Of a DNA stretch of 64,000 bases, positions 8,301-16,878 are shown in pieces; position 1 is the stretch's first letter, and each line of letters begins with the position of its first letter. Where the stretch lies: the NCBI GenBank assembly GCA_050015055.1, contig JBEKCD010000007.1, positions 43,217 through 107,216 of the forward strand, in the 5' to 3' direction. The DNA is from JBEKCD01 sp050015055. Its GTDB lineage: Archaea; Thermoproteota; Bathyarchaeia; Bathyarchaeales; Bathycorpusculaceae. The notes under the pieces were generated by a model. That model ran no database searches and was not told the DNA's origin. It worked only from the letters and a program-made list of their open reading frames with translations. The translations under genes were made by a program, and so were the position numbers.

Positions 8301-8308
8301 ATATATAG
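8301..8308 (+). promoter_or_regulatory. TATA box for the DUF457 gene
   Basis: ATATATAG; predicted start of transcription near 8330, leaving a leader of about 48 nt with GGGGG just before the TTG at 8378. Confidence 0.5.
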
Positions 8309-8377
8309 GGTTTATGCGTAACTTTCCTCTATAAGATAATATCACAAAGCATCCGATGTTGAAATCGCAAGGGGGTC

Positions 8378-9043
8378 TTGAATTTGTTCTTCCTTGGGCA
8401 CATGGCTTGGGGATACGATTGGGCAGCGATGTCTAGTGGCAAGGGTGGTGGAAAGCTGTTCGTGCCAGCCGTCCTCATGCTGGGGGTCTTGCCTGACATC
8501 GACCTTTTCTTTTCGCGGTTGGGTGTTGTGCATCACACGTTTACGCATTCATTGTTCTTCTGGCTGGTCATATTTGCGCCTTTCCTGGTGGTTTACCGCC
8601 GAAGGTCGATTCCCTATCTTGCGGCTGTGGTTCAGCACTTTGCGTTCGGAGACTTGCTGGTGGGAAAGGTGATGATCCTCTGGCCTTTCAGCTCGTCATA
8701 TTTCGGCCTCAACTTCGCCATGGCCTCCGTCCTCGACGTCGCCCTCGAAACAGCCGGTCTGTTACTGGCTGCAGGAATAGTCTACTACAACGGAGACCTG
8801 AGAAGGCTGCTGTCCGTTGACGCTCGCAACATTCCAATGGTTCTTCCTTTCTTGGCACTGCTGGCATCAATGCTGTTCTTCACAGTCGACTGGCCCATCA
8901 TTCCACTAATCGCCAACATCTTTTCCCGTAAACTGCTCACGATCATAGTCCTGGACCACATAATCCTAATCATATTCCTAGCCGTCTCCACAGCACAAGG
9001 GCTGCGCGTGCGTAAGAGCAGGTCGCATGAGCTCGAGATCTGA
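8378..9043 (+). CDS. DUF457 membrane-bound metal-dependent hydrolase, 221 aa
   Basis: TTG start. The family's likely metal ligands are visible: GHMAWGY near the start, LPDID at about 42-46 and HHTFTHSLFFW at about 55-65. At least five hydrophobic segments span the membrane (for example SLFFWLVIFAPFLVVY, VLPFLALLASMLFFTV and LDHIILIIFLAVS). The closest family is the YbcI/DUF457 group, predicted membrane metal-dependent hydrolases; the substrate in archaea is not established. Monocistronic with its own TATA box. Confidence 0.8.
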   Translation: MNLFFLGHMAWGYDWAAMSSGKGGGKLFVPAVLMLGVLPDIDLFFSRLGVVHHTFTHSLFFWLVIFAPFLVVYRRRSIPYLAAVVQHFAFGDLLVGKVMILWPFSSSYFGLNFAMASVLDVALETAGLLLAAGIVYYNGDLRRLLSVDARNIPMVLPFLALLASMLFFTVDWPIIPLIANIFSRKLLTIIVLDHIILIIFLAVSTAQGLRVRKSRSHELEI

Positions 9044-9141
9044 AGCCTTGCATGGTTCAGCGAATTTTCCACACTTTAGGGCTGCCTGCTCACCTGCAAC
9101 TCTGCCTGATTGGCCAGCGCGCGCTTGATGAAAGCGCCTCT

Positions 9142-9765
9142 TCAGGGCGTAATTGTTATGTTCACTTGATCAGAGAACCCCTGGATACTGTTCGGGCTGT
9201 CGACATGAACATAGTACTGTCCTGTTCCATTGACGGCTTGCCACGTTAACGTTTTCTGAATGGACTGTCTAGGTCCAACTGAGTTACTGAAGTTAACAAG
9301 CTCGTCCAGGAACACGTATTGGTGAGGTATGCTGCCATTAGTCACTGCAATTTCAAGCGTGCTCGATGGACTGTAATATGAGTCTAAGGCTTTTGCGAAG
9401 TAGGCGTTGTTAGTTAATGTTGTGGTGATCGTCACATTTTCGCCAAGCCTGTAAATGATCTTGTCTGTAGTTACCGTGAGACTCCAGTTGGGAACTGCCG
9501 CTAGGATCACAGATATTGGCGAAGCAAACGCTAGGAACACGATAAAAAAGAGGGCTATGAGCTTCTTGAACTTCCTATCTTGATAGGATTTTTCCGCTTT
9601 CGTCCAGAAAAGGTAGACCCCTATCAAATAAACTGGAGACATATACAAAAGGAGGTAGACAGGCAGATTTGTCAGATCGTTCATGAAGGACACGAATGCG
9701 ATGGACATGTATAAAAAAATGATGAAGACACCTACTAGGACAAAAGTGAGCATAGGGCCTCTCAT
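9142..9765 (-). CDS. Membrane protein with an extracellular beta domain, 207 aa
   Basis: Three N-terminal membrane segments (LTFVLVGVFIIFLYMSIAFV, PVYLLLYMSPVYLIGVYLF and KLIALFFIVFLAFASPISVI) precede a beta-sandwich-like outer part (WSLTVTTDKIIYRLGENVTI, then TLTNN and GTGQYYVHVDSP). The latter resembles BsuPI or CARDB-type domains that follow 'ytlGE.v.itltltN'. Several NVT/NIT sites. Starts at ATG 9765 with GGTAAGG. Function unknown. Confidence 0.7.
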   Translation of the reverse strand: MRGPMLTFVLVGVFIIFLYMSIAFVSFMNDLTNLPVYLLLYMSPVYLIGVYLFWTKAEKSYQDRKFKKLIALFFIVFLAFASPISVILAAVPNWSLTVTTDKIIYRLGENVTITTTLTNNAYFAKALDSYYSPSSTLEIAVTNGSIPHQYVFLDELVNFSNSVGPRQSIQKTLTWQAVNGTGQYYVHVDSPNSIQGFSDQVNITITP

Positions 9766-9953
9766 GCCTTACCGCGCCCTACGTAACAAATCCGGCACTA
9801 CAACCTATTAAGATATCGGTTTTAGCAATTATTAGTTTCACCCATAGGTCCCAAGCGCGCGCTCTTTTGAAGCAGCTTTGGATTTTTCTTTTTCTCACTC
9901 AATGCGACTGACTTTTAAGTACGAGACCAACTAAGACGTATTGGGGAGTCTCC

Positions 9954-10118
9954 GTGAAAGATGTTGAATTCATGCTCGTTTCTGAACTTGTCAAGAACAG
10001 TCAAACAAGCGGTGGAGAACTGGCAATGCAAGCGTGTGGCTCCCAGCCAACTGTTTCAAAGATTAGATCCTCGCACCCTACGAGCGTGGAGAATCTTGAA
10101 GAAGAATGGAAACGATGA
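9954..10118 (+). CDS. Short Lrp/AsnC-like HTH protein, 54 aa
   Basis: GTG 9954 with GGGGAG 8 nt upstream. The protein (KDVEFMLVSELVKNSQTSGG, ELAMQACGSQPTVSKI) follows the N-terminal helix-turn-helix of Lrp/AsnC regulators, which read D.kll.el.knsR.s..ela...gvSqpTvSr. Only the HTH is present and the expected effector domain is missing. Either a minimal DNA-binding protein or the decayed head of a longer gene. A TGA at 10116 ends it 12 nt before the next start, suggesting an operon with the small membrane protein. Confidence 0.5.
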   Translation: MKDVEFMLVSELVKNSQTSGGELAMQACGSQPTVSKIRSSHPTSVENLEEEWKR

Positions 10119-10130
10119 TCAGGTGTTTGA

Positions 10131-10349
10131 ATGGATCGAAAAACCCTCGCAGAAGCCTACATGGTAGCTGCCCTGTTCCTGATAGCCTTCGGAATATTGA
10201 TCGCCCTTTTCGGCGCGTTCTCGCAGGGCTTTTCAGTCACTCCCAGCCAGCCTGATCGGCCTATTGTCACCTTGTTTGGTTGCGTTCTCGCTGCAGTAGG
10301 ATTCTCCCTTGTCATTCTAACAATACACAATTACAGAGATGATCTGTGA
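10131..10349 (+). CDS. Small two-helix membrane protein, 72 aa
   Basis: ATG 10131 behind AGGTG, 12 nt after the preceding short HTH gene. Two transmembrane helices (MVAALFLIAFGILIALFGAF and LFGCVLAAVGFSLVILTI) joined by a polar loop. A GCGCGCGCG tract follows the stop at 10358. Family not recognised. Confidence 0.65.
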   Translation: MDRKTLAEAYMVAALFLIAFGILIALFGAFSQGFSVTPSQPDRPIVTLFGCVLAAVGFSLVILTIHNYRDDL

Positions 10350-10494
10350 ACCCGTAGCGCGCGCGATATTTTGAATTAGCTTGTTCATTGGCCAACAAAT
10401 TCCGAAACTATTTCATAATACTGCACTCGCAGGCGGCTTCAAATGCAAAAGCCTATAAGCAGTTTAACACTACCAACACGAAGGAGAAGTTCGG

Positions 10495-10635
10495 ATGAAG
10501 AATTGGAAGTTGGTTCTAGTCCTGGGCCTTGTCATCGCCGTGCTCGTAGCAGTGCCCGTGATGAGTGCCGCCTATAATCAGAGTCAGGCTGCCAGAACAA
10601 TTCATAGCTTTGGCACAATTCTGCCTCATTCATGA
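10495..10635 (+). CDS. Secreted peptide, probably the truncated head of a longer exported protein, 46 aa
   Basis: ATG 10495 has an AAGGAGAAG site. A clear signal peptide (NWKLVLVLGLVIAVLVAVPV) with a plausible cleavage after VMSA is followed by only about 22 residues (QAARTIHSFGTILPHS). The RTI.SFGTI motif is reminiscent of the start of large exported archaeal proteins, so I infer a gene cut short rather than a functional short peptide. A GC tract (10701) lies 65 nt downstream. Confidence 0.45.
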   Translation: MKNWKLVLVLGLVIAVLVAVPVMSAAYNQSQAARTIHSFGTILPHS

Positions 10636-10802
10636 GAAGTCTTCAAGACTTGGTCCTCGCTTCACAGAAGCCCTGCGTGACAGGAGGGGGGCTTCCCGTC
10701 GCGCGCGCTCCAAAAGAAGAGAAATCAAATATTGTGTTTGGGCGCTTGCAAAAAACAAGTTTTGTCGCAAATCCTATCAGGGAAAAGAACCAATCGAAAA
10801 AT

Positions 10803-10844
10803 GCGCGCGCTAGGTTAGAGCCCACGTTTGAACTCACGCGCGCG
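10803..10844 (+). repeat. Composite GC-tract element
   Basis: GCGCGCGC at 10803, TAGGTTAG, CCCACGTTTGAACTC, then a second tract CGCGCGCG at 10837-10844. The middle part recurs at 35637-35665 (GCGCTTAGGTCA, CCCACGTTTGAACCC). It is the longest shared form of the intergenic GC element. Confidence 0.55.
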
Positions 10845-10855
10845 TTTGGCGCTCG

Positions 10856-11452
10856 CTAGGCTGTTCTCTTTGCTCCGCAGTTTGGACATGTGGTTTCTGT
10901 CTGAGGCATTAGGGCGCCGCAAAACTTGCACGGGATCATTACAATTTCTCGGAGGATCTCTTTTTCTCTCACTATAGGCGACGCACTCGGCGAACTCACC
11001 TGGATCTCTGTTGTCGGGCCAGTCACGTCTGGTCTCCCTTCGATGCCAATTACTCCCTTGATCGTCCAAGTTACATTTGAATCGATGCTCATGAAGGTGG
11101 GTCTTCCGCCCGCTGGAATGCTAACCTTGCATGGAATCGTCTGAGAGAATCCGCTTGTTATATGCATGGGACCAGCGAATGCTGGTTTTGCAGAATACAG
11201 AGTCGCAGACTCATTAACCTCTCTCATGACCTGACGGTTAACTGCTGGGTCGTTCACGTACTTCATCCTCTTGGCTTTTTCCACACATTCAATTTCGCAC
11301 CTGACTTCTTTGGCGTCAAACTCTTCCTCCGAAGTCACCGACAGCGTACCTTCGGCCATCTCACCTAATTCGAAAGTGTTCTTGGTGAGTTGCAAGGAAA
11401 CTCTGGCCTCGGGCGACTTGAGTTTATCCTTGAATTTCTTGAAAAGGGACAT
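10856..11452 (-). CDS. Arrestin-like (Spo0M-type) protein with zinc ribbon, 198 aa
   Basis: Residues 1-150 (FKDKLKSPEARVSLQLTKNT, FELGEMAEGTLSVTSEE, KEVRCEIECVEKAK, IPCKVSIPAGGRPTF, VTWTIKGVIGIEGRPD) show the two-lobed beta-sandwich pattern of arrestin-like and sporulation-control SpoOM-like proteins. The end carries a zinc ribbon (CKFCGALMPQTETTCPNCG). This fusion occurs in archaea; it probably acts as a cytosolic scaffold, but no partner is known. The 3' end abuts the composite GC element. Confidence 0.75.
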   Translation of the reverse strand: MSLFKKFKDKLKSPEARVSLQLTKNTFELGEMAEGTLSVTSEEEFDAKEVRCEIECVEKAKRMKYVNDPAVNRQVMREVNESATLYSAKPAFAGPMHITSGFSQTIPCKVSIPAGGRPTFMSIDSNVTWTIKGVIGIEGRPDVTGPTTEIQVSSPSASPIVREKEILREIVMIPCKFCGALMPQTETTCPNCGAKRTA

Positions 11453-11729
11453 GTCATCAATCCCTGTTGCACAATCTGGCTGGATCCTATATCTGGGCTA
11501 TATGAATATAATGTACGTGTTCAGATTAAACACTTTCATTCGCGCGCGCTAAAAAATCGTACGACATCAGTGGAGAACCTCAGAAATAGTTCCTCAGCTT
11601 GTATCGATGGCTATTCTTTAAGTCCATTCATTCGACCATCATTCGTCGTTAGTTTGGGTTTGGGATAAAAGCGCGCGCGCCTAAACGAGTTGGCAACCTA
11701 GGATCGTCAGATTGTCCTAGGGTGTCCCT

Positions 11730-11846
11730 ATGCGCATTAAAGTTCCTTCTAAAAAGGTACGTGAGAGGTTTCTTTTAATCTACGAGCTTGAGGGCCGTCA
11801 AAAAGCGGTCAACTTTCTAACGAAGTATTGTGAGGCAGCGCGCGCG
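11730..11846 (+). pseudogene. Truncated small conserved gene ending in a GC tract
   Basis: The frame opens with RIKVPSKKVRERFLLIYELE, GRQKAVNFLTKYC, which looks like the start of a conserved archaeal protein that ought to continue. At codon about 36 it runs directly into GCGCGCGCG (11838-11846), and the remaining reading frame to 11969 is antisense to the ferredoxin gene and looks meaningless. I infer loss of the 3' part at the GC tract. The initiator ATG at 11730 has little upstream signal. Confidence 0.4.
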
Positions 11847-11901
11847 ATTTTAGAGATCTCTTGCAGTTCTCCATTTTTTCTTCTCTTGAAGAGGAGGCAG
11901 G

Positions 11902-12960
11902 CTACTTATTTAGGCCTCGATTGCGCAGGCGTTCATGTTCCCAAGCCTCGAAGTTCACCGGAGGGTTGACGAGTTCGCTGTCGTGCTTCCGCTCAAGTCT
12001 TGCTACGCCGTTTGGGCATCCTGTGGCGCATAAGCCGCAGCCAATACACTTCTTACGATTTACAACCGAGACTCCGTCCTTTTCGAAGATGGCGTTTACT
12101 TGGCATCTCTTTCTGCATATTCCACATCCCACGCATTCGTCAGGGTCAATAGTTGCATAGTAGTTGGAGTACGCCACGGAATTCTCGATGCCCCAATCAT
12201 TAATTCCTCTGAGTATGCCACAGCAGCAACCACAACAATTACAGACATACCCAAGCCCTTTCATCACGTTGCTCACAGTGTGCACGAGCCCCATCTCCTC
12301 CGCCTTGTCAAGAAAGGCCAGCGCTTCTTCCTTCGAAACATCATCTTGGCTTGCCGGCCTCTCGACTGAAGAGAAGCTAAGGCAAGTTCTCAGGGGGAAG
12401 TCGCATTTACGACCCATGTGATCCTGTTGCATTCGACAAATGCAGTCACCTAAGTGAAATGTCTTGGAACTGAGAAGAACCGCTTTCACGTCGTCATAAG
12501 GGAGAATCCACTCAGACTTGACTGCCTTCTGAGCTGGGATAACACGATGTAATGCCGGTTGCGGCTTCATGATTCCGACAGCTCCACCATTCGCCATATA
12601 CTCTTCTACCAGATGAGCCAGCTCATGATCCATATTTTCCTTCTGTGATTCGTAAATTCCAACGATAAAAGGCGCCAACCTGAAGAATGACTCCTCACCT
12701 TCTTTATCGCTCCACAGAAGCCCCTGCTTCGCCATCTTCGTCAACAATGCTTCTGCCTCTTCAGTCGAAAGTCCAACGCGGTTTGCGATAGCCTCAACTG
12801 ATTCCATACAACCGCCCAATTGACTTGCCAGTGAAGCCTCCTCAGGCGAAAATATCTTCTTCAAAAGCCTTATCTCAACATTCGAAGACGTTCTGGGAAA
12901 ACCGTTCGGAAGCTTGTTCAAGGCTTCAGCAAGTCGCTCATAAACCTGATCGCTCAACAT
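11902..12960 (-). CDS. 4Fe-4S ferredoxin with N-terminal HTH and Cys-rich middle, 352 aa
   Basis: Start set at ATG 12960: a TTTAAATA box at 12992-13003 would start transcription near 12970, and GAGAGTGGG precedes the codon. Residues about 40-105 resemble a winged helix. The central part has scattered cysteines (LGDCICRMQQDHMGRKCDF, LRTCLSF, YVCNCCGCCCGILRG). The C-terminus has two classical 4Fe-4S motifs (CVGCGICRKRCQ and CIGCGLCATGCP). Such proteins are seen in anaerobic archaea and probably move electrons; the CNCCGCCC motif may bind a further cluster. No partner enzyme is adjacent. Confidence 0.85.
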   Translation of the reverse strand: MLSDQVYERLAEALNKLPNGFPRTSSNVEIRLLKKIFSPEEASLASQLGGCMESVEAIANRVGLSTEEAEALLTKMAKQGLLWSDKEGEESFFRLAPFIVGIYESQKENMDHELAHLVEEYMANGGAVGIMKPQPALHRVIPAQKAVKSEWILPYDDVKAVLLSSKTFHLGDCICRMQQDHMGRKCDFPLRTCLSFSSVERPASQDDVSKEEALAFLDKAEEMGLVHTVSNVMKGLGYVCNCCGCCCGILRGINDWGIENSVAYSNYYATIDPDECVGCGICRKRCQVNAIFEKDGVSVVNRKKCIGCGLCATGCPNGVARLERKHDSELVNPPVNFEAWEHERLRNRGLNK

Positions 12961-12991
12961 CCCACTCTCTACCAAAGCTATGTGCGCCAAA

Positions 12992-13003
12992 CTTATTTAA
13001 AAG
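12992..13003 (-). promoter_or_regulatory. TATA/BRE for the ferredoxin gene
   Basis: Minus strand reads CTTTTAAATAAG, about 35 nt upstream of the ATG at 12960. Confidence 0.55.
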
Positions 13004-13332
13004 TGACCAATGGCTGAGAAACGCTCGGAAGGCGACCATTCATTCAACTATTAATGAGTTTGGATTCTAAATCTTTTTACAAGACAAACCTTTGAGGCTT
13101 TTCTTGTTTCTCATACTCCTCTTTCAACTTGACTAGAGCCTTCTGTACGGCATGGTTGAGGCGGAAAAAGAAAGTGGGTTTAGTAGTAGTATGTTATGGT
13201 TACGGTTTCTGTTGCGTTATCGACTGTGTTTATGTTGCCAACTCTGATTATTATGTCTGGTGGCCACGCTGGTGGTGCCGGTACATCGATCGCTCCGCCT
13301 ATCGGCGCGGATATGCCCACTCTATCTTCTAT
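13004..13332. other. Intergenic region, one weak small ORF
   Basis: 329 nt between divergent-looking minus-strand genes. The only candidate is a 46-codon plus-strand frame at 13196-13336 (VTVSVALSTVFMLPTLIIMS, then a Gly/Ala-rich tail), possibly a small membrane peptide; no ribosome binding site supports it. Confidence 0.4.
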
Positions 13333-14262
13333 TTAAGAAGCCTTCGGCACGAATGGAAAGACTGCTGTTCCATTTGTGCCCACTGTTATCGTGTTATTGT
13401 AGTTAATGCCATGTGCACTGTAGAATACTTCGACATATGTGGTGTCAGTTGTTGATGATGTAACATTGACTGAAAAGTATCCTGCATCCCACGCCAAGAA
13501 AGGTATGTCAGTGTAAGAGTCTGCTGGTTGGCTTATGGTTTGGTTATACAAAACTCTTGATTCATTGAGTAGAAGAATACTGAAAAGGAATGGATTGACG
13601 ATGAATTTCATTTCAGTTGTTAGATCTGTATTTTGGTTTTGCAGATTGGTATTATTAGCCTGTGTCTGGTTAAGCAATGTCTCATTTCCGTCTAGCCATG
13701 TTTGTGCTTGATTTAACAGAGTTTCGTTTCCATTTAGCCATGTTTGCAGGTTTCCGTTTTGGTTTTGAAGATTTCCAACTTGTGAATTCAATGAATCGTA
13801 GTCAGAATTAGAGTGACTATGGCTTGACACATAACTATCATATGTAGCGTTCTTGTTATTGATTGTCATCGTGTAATATGCTATTGCTCCACCTAACCCA
13901 GAAACTAACAGAATGCAAATTATTCCTAGTGCAATAGCGACATTCTTTCCTACGATTTTCTTTGTTCCTGTTTCTGACGATTGATGAGGTGCAGTTGCTG
14001 GAATATCCTCAACCTTGGTCATTGTTGCCATTGCGGCTTCTCCAAAACTTGATAGCCTGTACTTGCCATCATCCACTTTGCTAACAAGTTCTCCTAGGTT
14101 TTCAAGGTGATATGTGAGAAAAGAGTTGGACACTCCCAGTGCTTCTAACATTTCTGAGAAGGTCATAGGGTTTTTTGAGAGCATCCTGAGAATTCTACGA
14201 CGGATAGGATGTTTCAGAGATGCAAAAATAGTTTGGTATGGTTCTTCATCAGAGACGGACAC
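13333..14262 (-). CDS. Membrane-anchored winged-helix regulator with coiled outer domain, 309 aa
   Basis: GTG start with GGGG 9 nt upstream. Residues 8-85 form an ArsR-like winged helix (LKHPIRRRILRMLSKNPMTF, SEMLEALGVSNSFLTYHLEN, then the wing LVSKVDDGKYRLS). A membrane helix follows (VAIALGIICILLVSGLGGAI, about 107-128), then an Asn/Gln-rich extended region with heptad-like repeats (LNGNETLLNQAQTWLDGNET) rich in N-glycosylation sites, and a beta-rich end. The layout suggests sensing outside and DNA binding inside. Ligand unknown. Confidence 0.8.
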   Translation of the reverse strand: MSVSDEEPYQTIFASLKHPIRRRILRMLSKNPMTFSEMLEALGVSNSFLTYHLENLGELVSKVDDGKYRLSSFGEAAMATMTKVEDIPATAPHQSSETGTKKIVGKNVAIALGIICILLVSGLGGAIAYYTMTINNKNATYDSYVSSHSHSNSDYDSLNSQVGNLQNQNGNLQTWLNGNETLLNQAQTWLDGNETLLNQTQANNTNLQNQNTDLTTEMKFIVNPFLFSILLLNESRVLYNQTISQPADSYTDIPFLAWDAGYFSVNVTSSTTDTTYVEVFYSAHGINYNNTITVGTNGTAVFPFVPKAS

Positions 14263-14447
14263 GAAGTATCCCCACTACCAAGTTGACTAAACATGAACAA
14301 AACCTTTTTTGTCAACAAAACTTGTCTCAGCAAGCGTCCAAATCTTCGAAAACAACCAGTATCCAACTAATGTCAGGTCAAAAAAAGTTGACAGTCGTTT
14401 TAGCGACTTCGAACATTGGAGAACTGGGTAACTTGACTTAACAGTAC

Positions 14448-14473
14448 CTGTCGAAAGTGCAGAACGGAAAGAC
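14448..14473 (+). repeat. Array repeat, partial (3' half)
   Basis: Degenerate copy of the second half of the array repeat (CCTGTCGAAAGTGCAGAACG). It lies just after the 3' end of the first GNAT gene, the same position as the half-copies at 20345 and 28552. Confidence 0.5.
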
Positions 14474-14490
14474 TCCAGCTAATCTGTCCT

Positions 14491-15018
14491 TCAAGTGGTT
14501 CTTGTTAGTATTTTTGGTTCTTTCCATTCTTCTCTGAGGATGCTGTACAGACAATCGTCACACCATTTTCCTCGATTGAAACCACTCTTTCGAATTATCC
14601 CTTCTTTCGTGAACCCAACCTTTTCAAGAACCCTCTGAGAAGCGATATTACTCACATCAGTAGTGGCTTGAACACGCATCAGTTCTCTTGAAAGGAACAA
14701 ATAGTCAACCATAATCATTATAGCCTCAGTACCGTAGCCTTTTCCTCTTTCACTTGTTCCGAGATAATAGTATATTTCTAAGAGTTTTCCGAACATATTG
14801 TGACCTATCTCCCCGATTTTCGTACCATCTTTTTTCTCTATGAAGAACCATTTGGTATCAGCGGTGAGGTTGTCGTATCTCTTCTCCCATTCTGTTTTGG
14901 ACAACTGCCGAAGAGGACTGTATTCGCCATAAAACTCAGAATTGCTATTCCAATCTATCAACAACGGCAAATCCTCTCTTTCCACGATTCTCAGATTCAC
15001 AGTCTTGCCTTCAAGCAA
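14491..15018 (-). CDS. GNAT acetyltransferase (RimJ/RimL type) 1, 175 aa
   Basis: First of five complete GNAT paralogues in the array. It begins at a TTG in TTGCTTGAAGGC (LEGKTVNLRIVEREDLPLL) behind GGTGAG. The acetyl-CoA loop is ERGKGYGTEA (about 101-110), then LFLSRELMRVQATTDVSNIA and SQRVLEKVGFTKEGI, typical of RimJ/RimL N-acetyltransferases, which acetylate protein N-termini or small amines. It ends in REEWKEPKILTRTT, which recurs almost unchanged in three other paralogues and two remnants. The promoter lies in the array repeat 30-50 nt upstream. Substrate unknown. Confidence 0.85.
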   Translation of the reverse strand: MLEGKTVNLRIVEREDLPLLIDWNSNSEFYGEYSPLRQLSKTEWEKRYDNLTADTKWFFIEKKDGTKIGEIGHNMFGKLLEIYYYLGTSERGKGYGTEAIMIMVDYLFLSRELMRVQATTDVSNIASQRVLEKVGFTKEGIIRKSGFNRGKWCDDCLYSILREEWKEPKILTRTT

Positions 15019-15048
15019 CTCAACTCACCAATCCATATGGTTACTCTT

Positions 15049-15125
15049 GGTTCAGCTATAACGTTTCCGCAAAACCAAAAACTGGCTCAAAAAGGATATG
15101 TCGAAAGCGTAGAACATGAAAACAC
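15049..15125 (+). repeat. Array repeat, full length
   Basis: One of four copies with both halves: GGTTCAGCTATAACGTTTCC, GCAAAACCAAAAACTGGCTC, a short A-rich spacer and TATGTCGAAAGCGTAGAAC. On the minus strand it offers TTTTTGG/TTTTG runs (a likely terminator for the gene at 15164) followed by GGAAACGTTATAG (BRE/TATA) for GNAT 1. The TATA centre is about 40 nt before the TTG start. Confidence 0.8.
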
Positions 15126-15163
15126 CCTATGAACACAAGAAAAAAGAGGATGGTTGGAGTTCA

Positions 15164-15442
15164 CTATTCTTTTTTGCTTTCAGCTTCTATGCCAAGCAAA
15201 TGCTTAGCCACCACGAGATGTATAGTTGGAACTATAGCATGTAGAATAGCAAAGATTGCCAGCAGTAACCAAATCATTGGTTGCAGGACAAGAGTGGTGT
15301 TCAAAGCATCACCAATGATTCCTAATGCAGCGAATAGAACGCTAAGATACGAACTGACGCTACTAGCCATCGCACATCTTCTAATCTCAGCTTTTATGTG
15401 CTCACGGTTCTTGAAAGGTTGGTTTTGTAACTGGTTTGCCAT
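15164..15442 (-). CDS. Small membrane protein, 92 aa
   Basis: Start set at ATG 15442, which has GAGGGGAT 11 nt upstream; a TTG 10 codons earlier is also in frame. Basic N-terminal helix (NREHIKAEIRRCAMASSVSS) and two membrane helices (YLSVLFAALGIIGDAL and MIWLLLAIFAILHAIVPTIH). Single-gene unit of the array with repeat copies on both sides. Family not recognised. Confidence 0.6.
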   Translation of the reverse strand: MANQLQNQPFKNREHIKAEIRRCAMASSVSSYLSVLFAALGIIGDALNTTLVLQPMIWLLLAIFAILHAIVPTIHLVVAKHLLGIEAESKKE

Positions 15443-15494
15443 ATTGGACGTTATCCCCTCTTCTTTCTTCAATATCGGGTGAAGTAATGTCTTT

Positions 15495-15541
15495 TTGGTT
15501 CAGCTATAACTTTTCCGCAAAATCAAACCGAGTTAAAAAGG
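15495..15541 (+). repeat. Array repeat, promoter half
   Basis: TGGTTCAGCTATAACTTTTC, CGCAAAATCAAACCGAG. Gives the minus strand GGAAAAGTTATAG, a TATA box for the gene ending at 15164. Confidence 0.75.
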
Positions 15542-15577
15542 AGAAAAAAGGGGAAAGTTTTGTCCCAAGCGGGCACG

Positions 15578-15982
15578 TCATTTGACGGCATAGACCTTGA
15601 AGCTGTATTCGCCCGTTCCCATGTTGAAGAGACCTTCCGAGCGGCCCTTGGTTGTATTGAGATAGGCTAGCTTTTGAGAGGGAGTCTGGAATGTCAGGTT
15701 CTCCTCAATCTTCTGAATGGGAGTGGGGTCTACCATTTTCCCCATGGCCTTTCCCCAAACGAAGATTGGCTCACCGTTGCTGAAGATGATTGACCTAACA
15801 TCGGCTTCCCCTGTGCCGTCTGGCTTCATGAGGGCATTGTGCGTAGTCATGATGAGCCCTTTCACCTTTCCGCTGACTTTCCCAGCAGCTGTGATGTCGA
15901 GCTTCACGCCTTGTGGACTGAATTCCCTGATGTTGACTGAGCTAGCGTTCTCTTTTCCTTCGAAGAGCAGTTCTTTTTCCAT
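15578..15982 (-). CDS. Uncharacterised beta-rich protein, 134 aa
   Basis: ATG 15982 follows GGAGGTGAC, a near-perfect ribosome binding site, so I reject an in-frame start 78 nt upstream. The protein alternates strands (KELLFEGKENASSVNIREFS, GVKLDITAAGKVSGKVKGLI, SIIFSNGEPIFVWGKAMGK), consistent with a small lipocalin-like or beta-barrel fold. It lies 108 nt downstream of the AhpD-like gene on the same strand and is probably co-transcribed. Function not recognised. Confidence 0.65.
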   Translation of the reverse strand: MEKELLFEGKENASSVNIREFSPQGVKLDITAAGKVSGKVKGLIMTTHNALMKPDGTGEADVRSIIFSNGEPIFVWGKAMGKMVDPTPIQKIEENLTFQTPSQKLAYLNTTKGRSEGLFNMGTGEYSFKVYAVK

Positions 15983-16090
15983 GAGTGTCACCTCCTTTTG
16001 TCTTGCTAGAAAATATCCTTCGAATCTTTTAGGATGTTGCGACTGCAAGTTGACAGTCACAACTCACATTTATCCTAAAGCCTGCGTGCG

Positions 16091-16483
16091 CTACTTCTTG
16101 GCAGCCTTGCTAACGTATGCGCCTATTTGTGCTGTTTCTTTGGCGAAGGTCTCGTAGGAGTAGTTTTGGGCGTGAATCATGGCGCTCCACCTGGAGGTGT
16201 AGCTGGCTAGGAACGCAATTTCAGCAAATTCTTCTGGCGTGGCTCCATACATTTGGGCAACGCTCTTGTGGAAGAGCTGGCAATACGGGCATTTTATGTT
16301 AGCTGCTACCGCTAAGCCCAAGAGTTCCCTGTACTTTGCGGGTATTTTGCTTTCTCCGAGAGTGTACTTTTTCATCAGAGGCCAGTCGTGGTTAAGAACA
16401 TCATGTGGCAGTCCTTTCATGAAGCCTGGAACAAATCCGAAGGTCTTCTCAATATCCTTTAACGTGTCTTCATATTCTCCCAT
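16091..16483 (-). CDS. Carboxymuconolactone decarboxylase/AhpD-like protein, 130 aa
   Basis: ATG 16483 behind GGAGGTGATATAG. The family's redox motif is present as NIKCPYCQLFHKSVAQMYGA (CxxC with a following His), in the all-helical AhpD fold. AhpD-type proteins use the cysteine pair to reduce peroxide-scavenging partners or related substrates. No peroxiredoxin is adjacent. Normal length for the family. Separated from the array's previous unit by about 165 nt without a recognisable repeat. Confidence 0.85.
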   Translation of the reverse strand: MGEYEDTLKDIEKTFGFVPGFMKGLPHDVLNHDWPLMKKYTLGESKIPAKYRELLGLAVAANIKCPYCQLFHKSVAQMYGATPEEFAEIAFLASYTSRWSAMIHAQNYSYETFAKETAQIGAYVSKAAKK

Positions 16484-16647
16484 CTATATCACCTCCGATT
16501 TTGAGTGATTTACATCTGATAACTCGCTCTTGGGAACCTACGGTTCCATATAAAGGTCGTCGGACAAACTCTGAACAGGATTAGAACAAAAATTGGATAT
16601 GATATCACTCCAGCGCACGCACGTGATTCCAGCTACCTGCAATTGAC

Positions 16648-16821
16648 CTATGCGTCCTTTATCGTCCTCTTCATATCTTCCTTGCTGTGCTTCAAAAACT
16701 CAGGATGATGGTTCTTTGCATGAAGCATTATATGGTCCATTACATCGTTCTCTCCCCAAGGCGACTTCACAGTCCATCCACACTCGGGGCAGGTCATCGT
16801 CTTCATCTTACCTTTACTCAC
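16648..16821 (-). CDS. Small DUF1059-like zinc-finger protein, 57 aa
   Basis: GTG 16821 preceded by GGAGGTGG. The protein reads KTMTCPECGWTVKSPWGEND, then DHIMLHAKNHHPEF and LKHSKEDMKRTIKDA, matching the DUF1059 pattern of two cysteines followed by paired histidines that can hold one zinc ion. Role unknown; family members are common in archaea and bacteria. It is a single-gene unit: a repeat copy follows upstream at 16879. Confidence 0.75.
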   Translation of the reverse strand: MSKGKMKTMTCPECGWTVKSPWGENDVMDHIMLHAKNHHPEFLKHSKEDMKRTIKDA

Positions 16822-16878
16822 TAAACCACCTCCATTCCATACTGCTCAAACACAAGTGCACCTACTGCATTAGTCTGT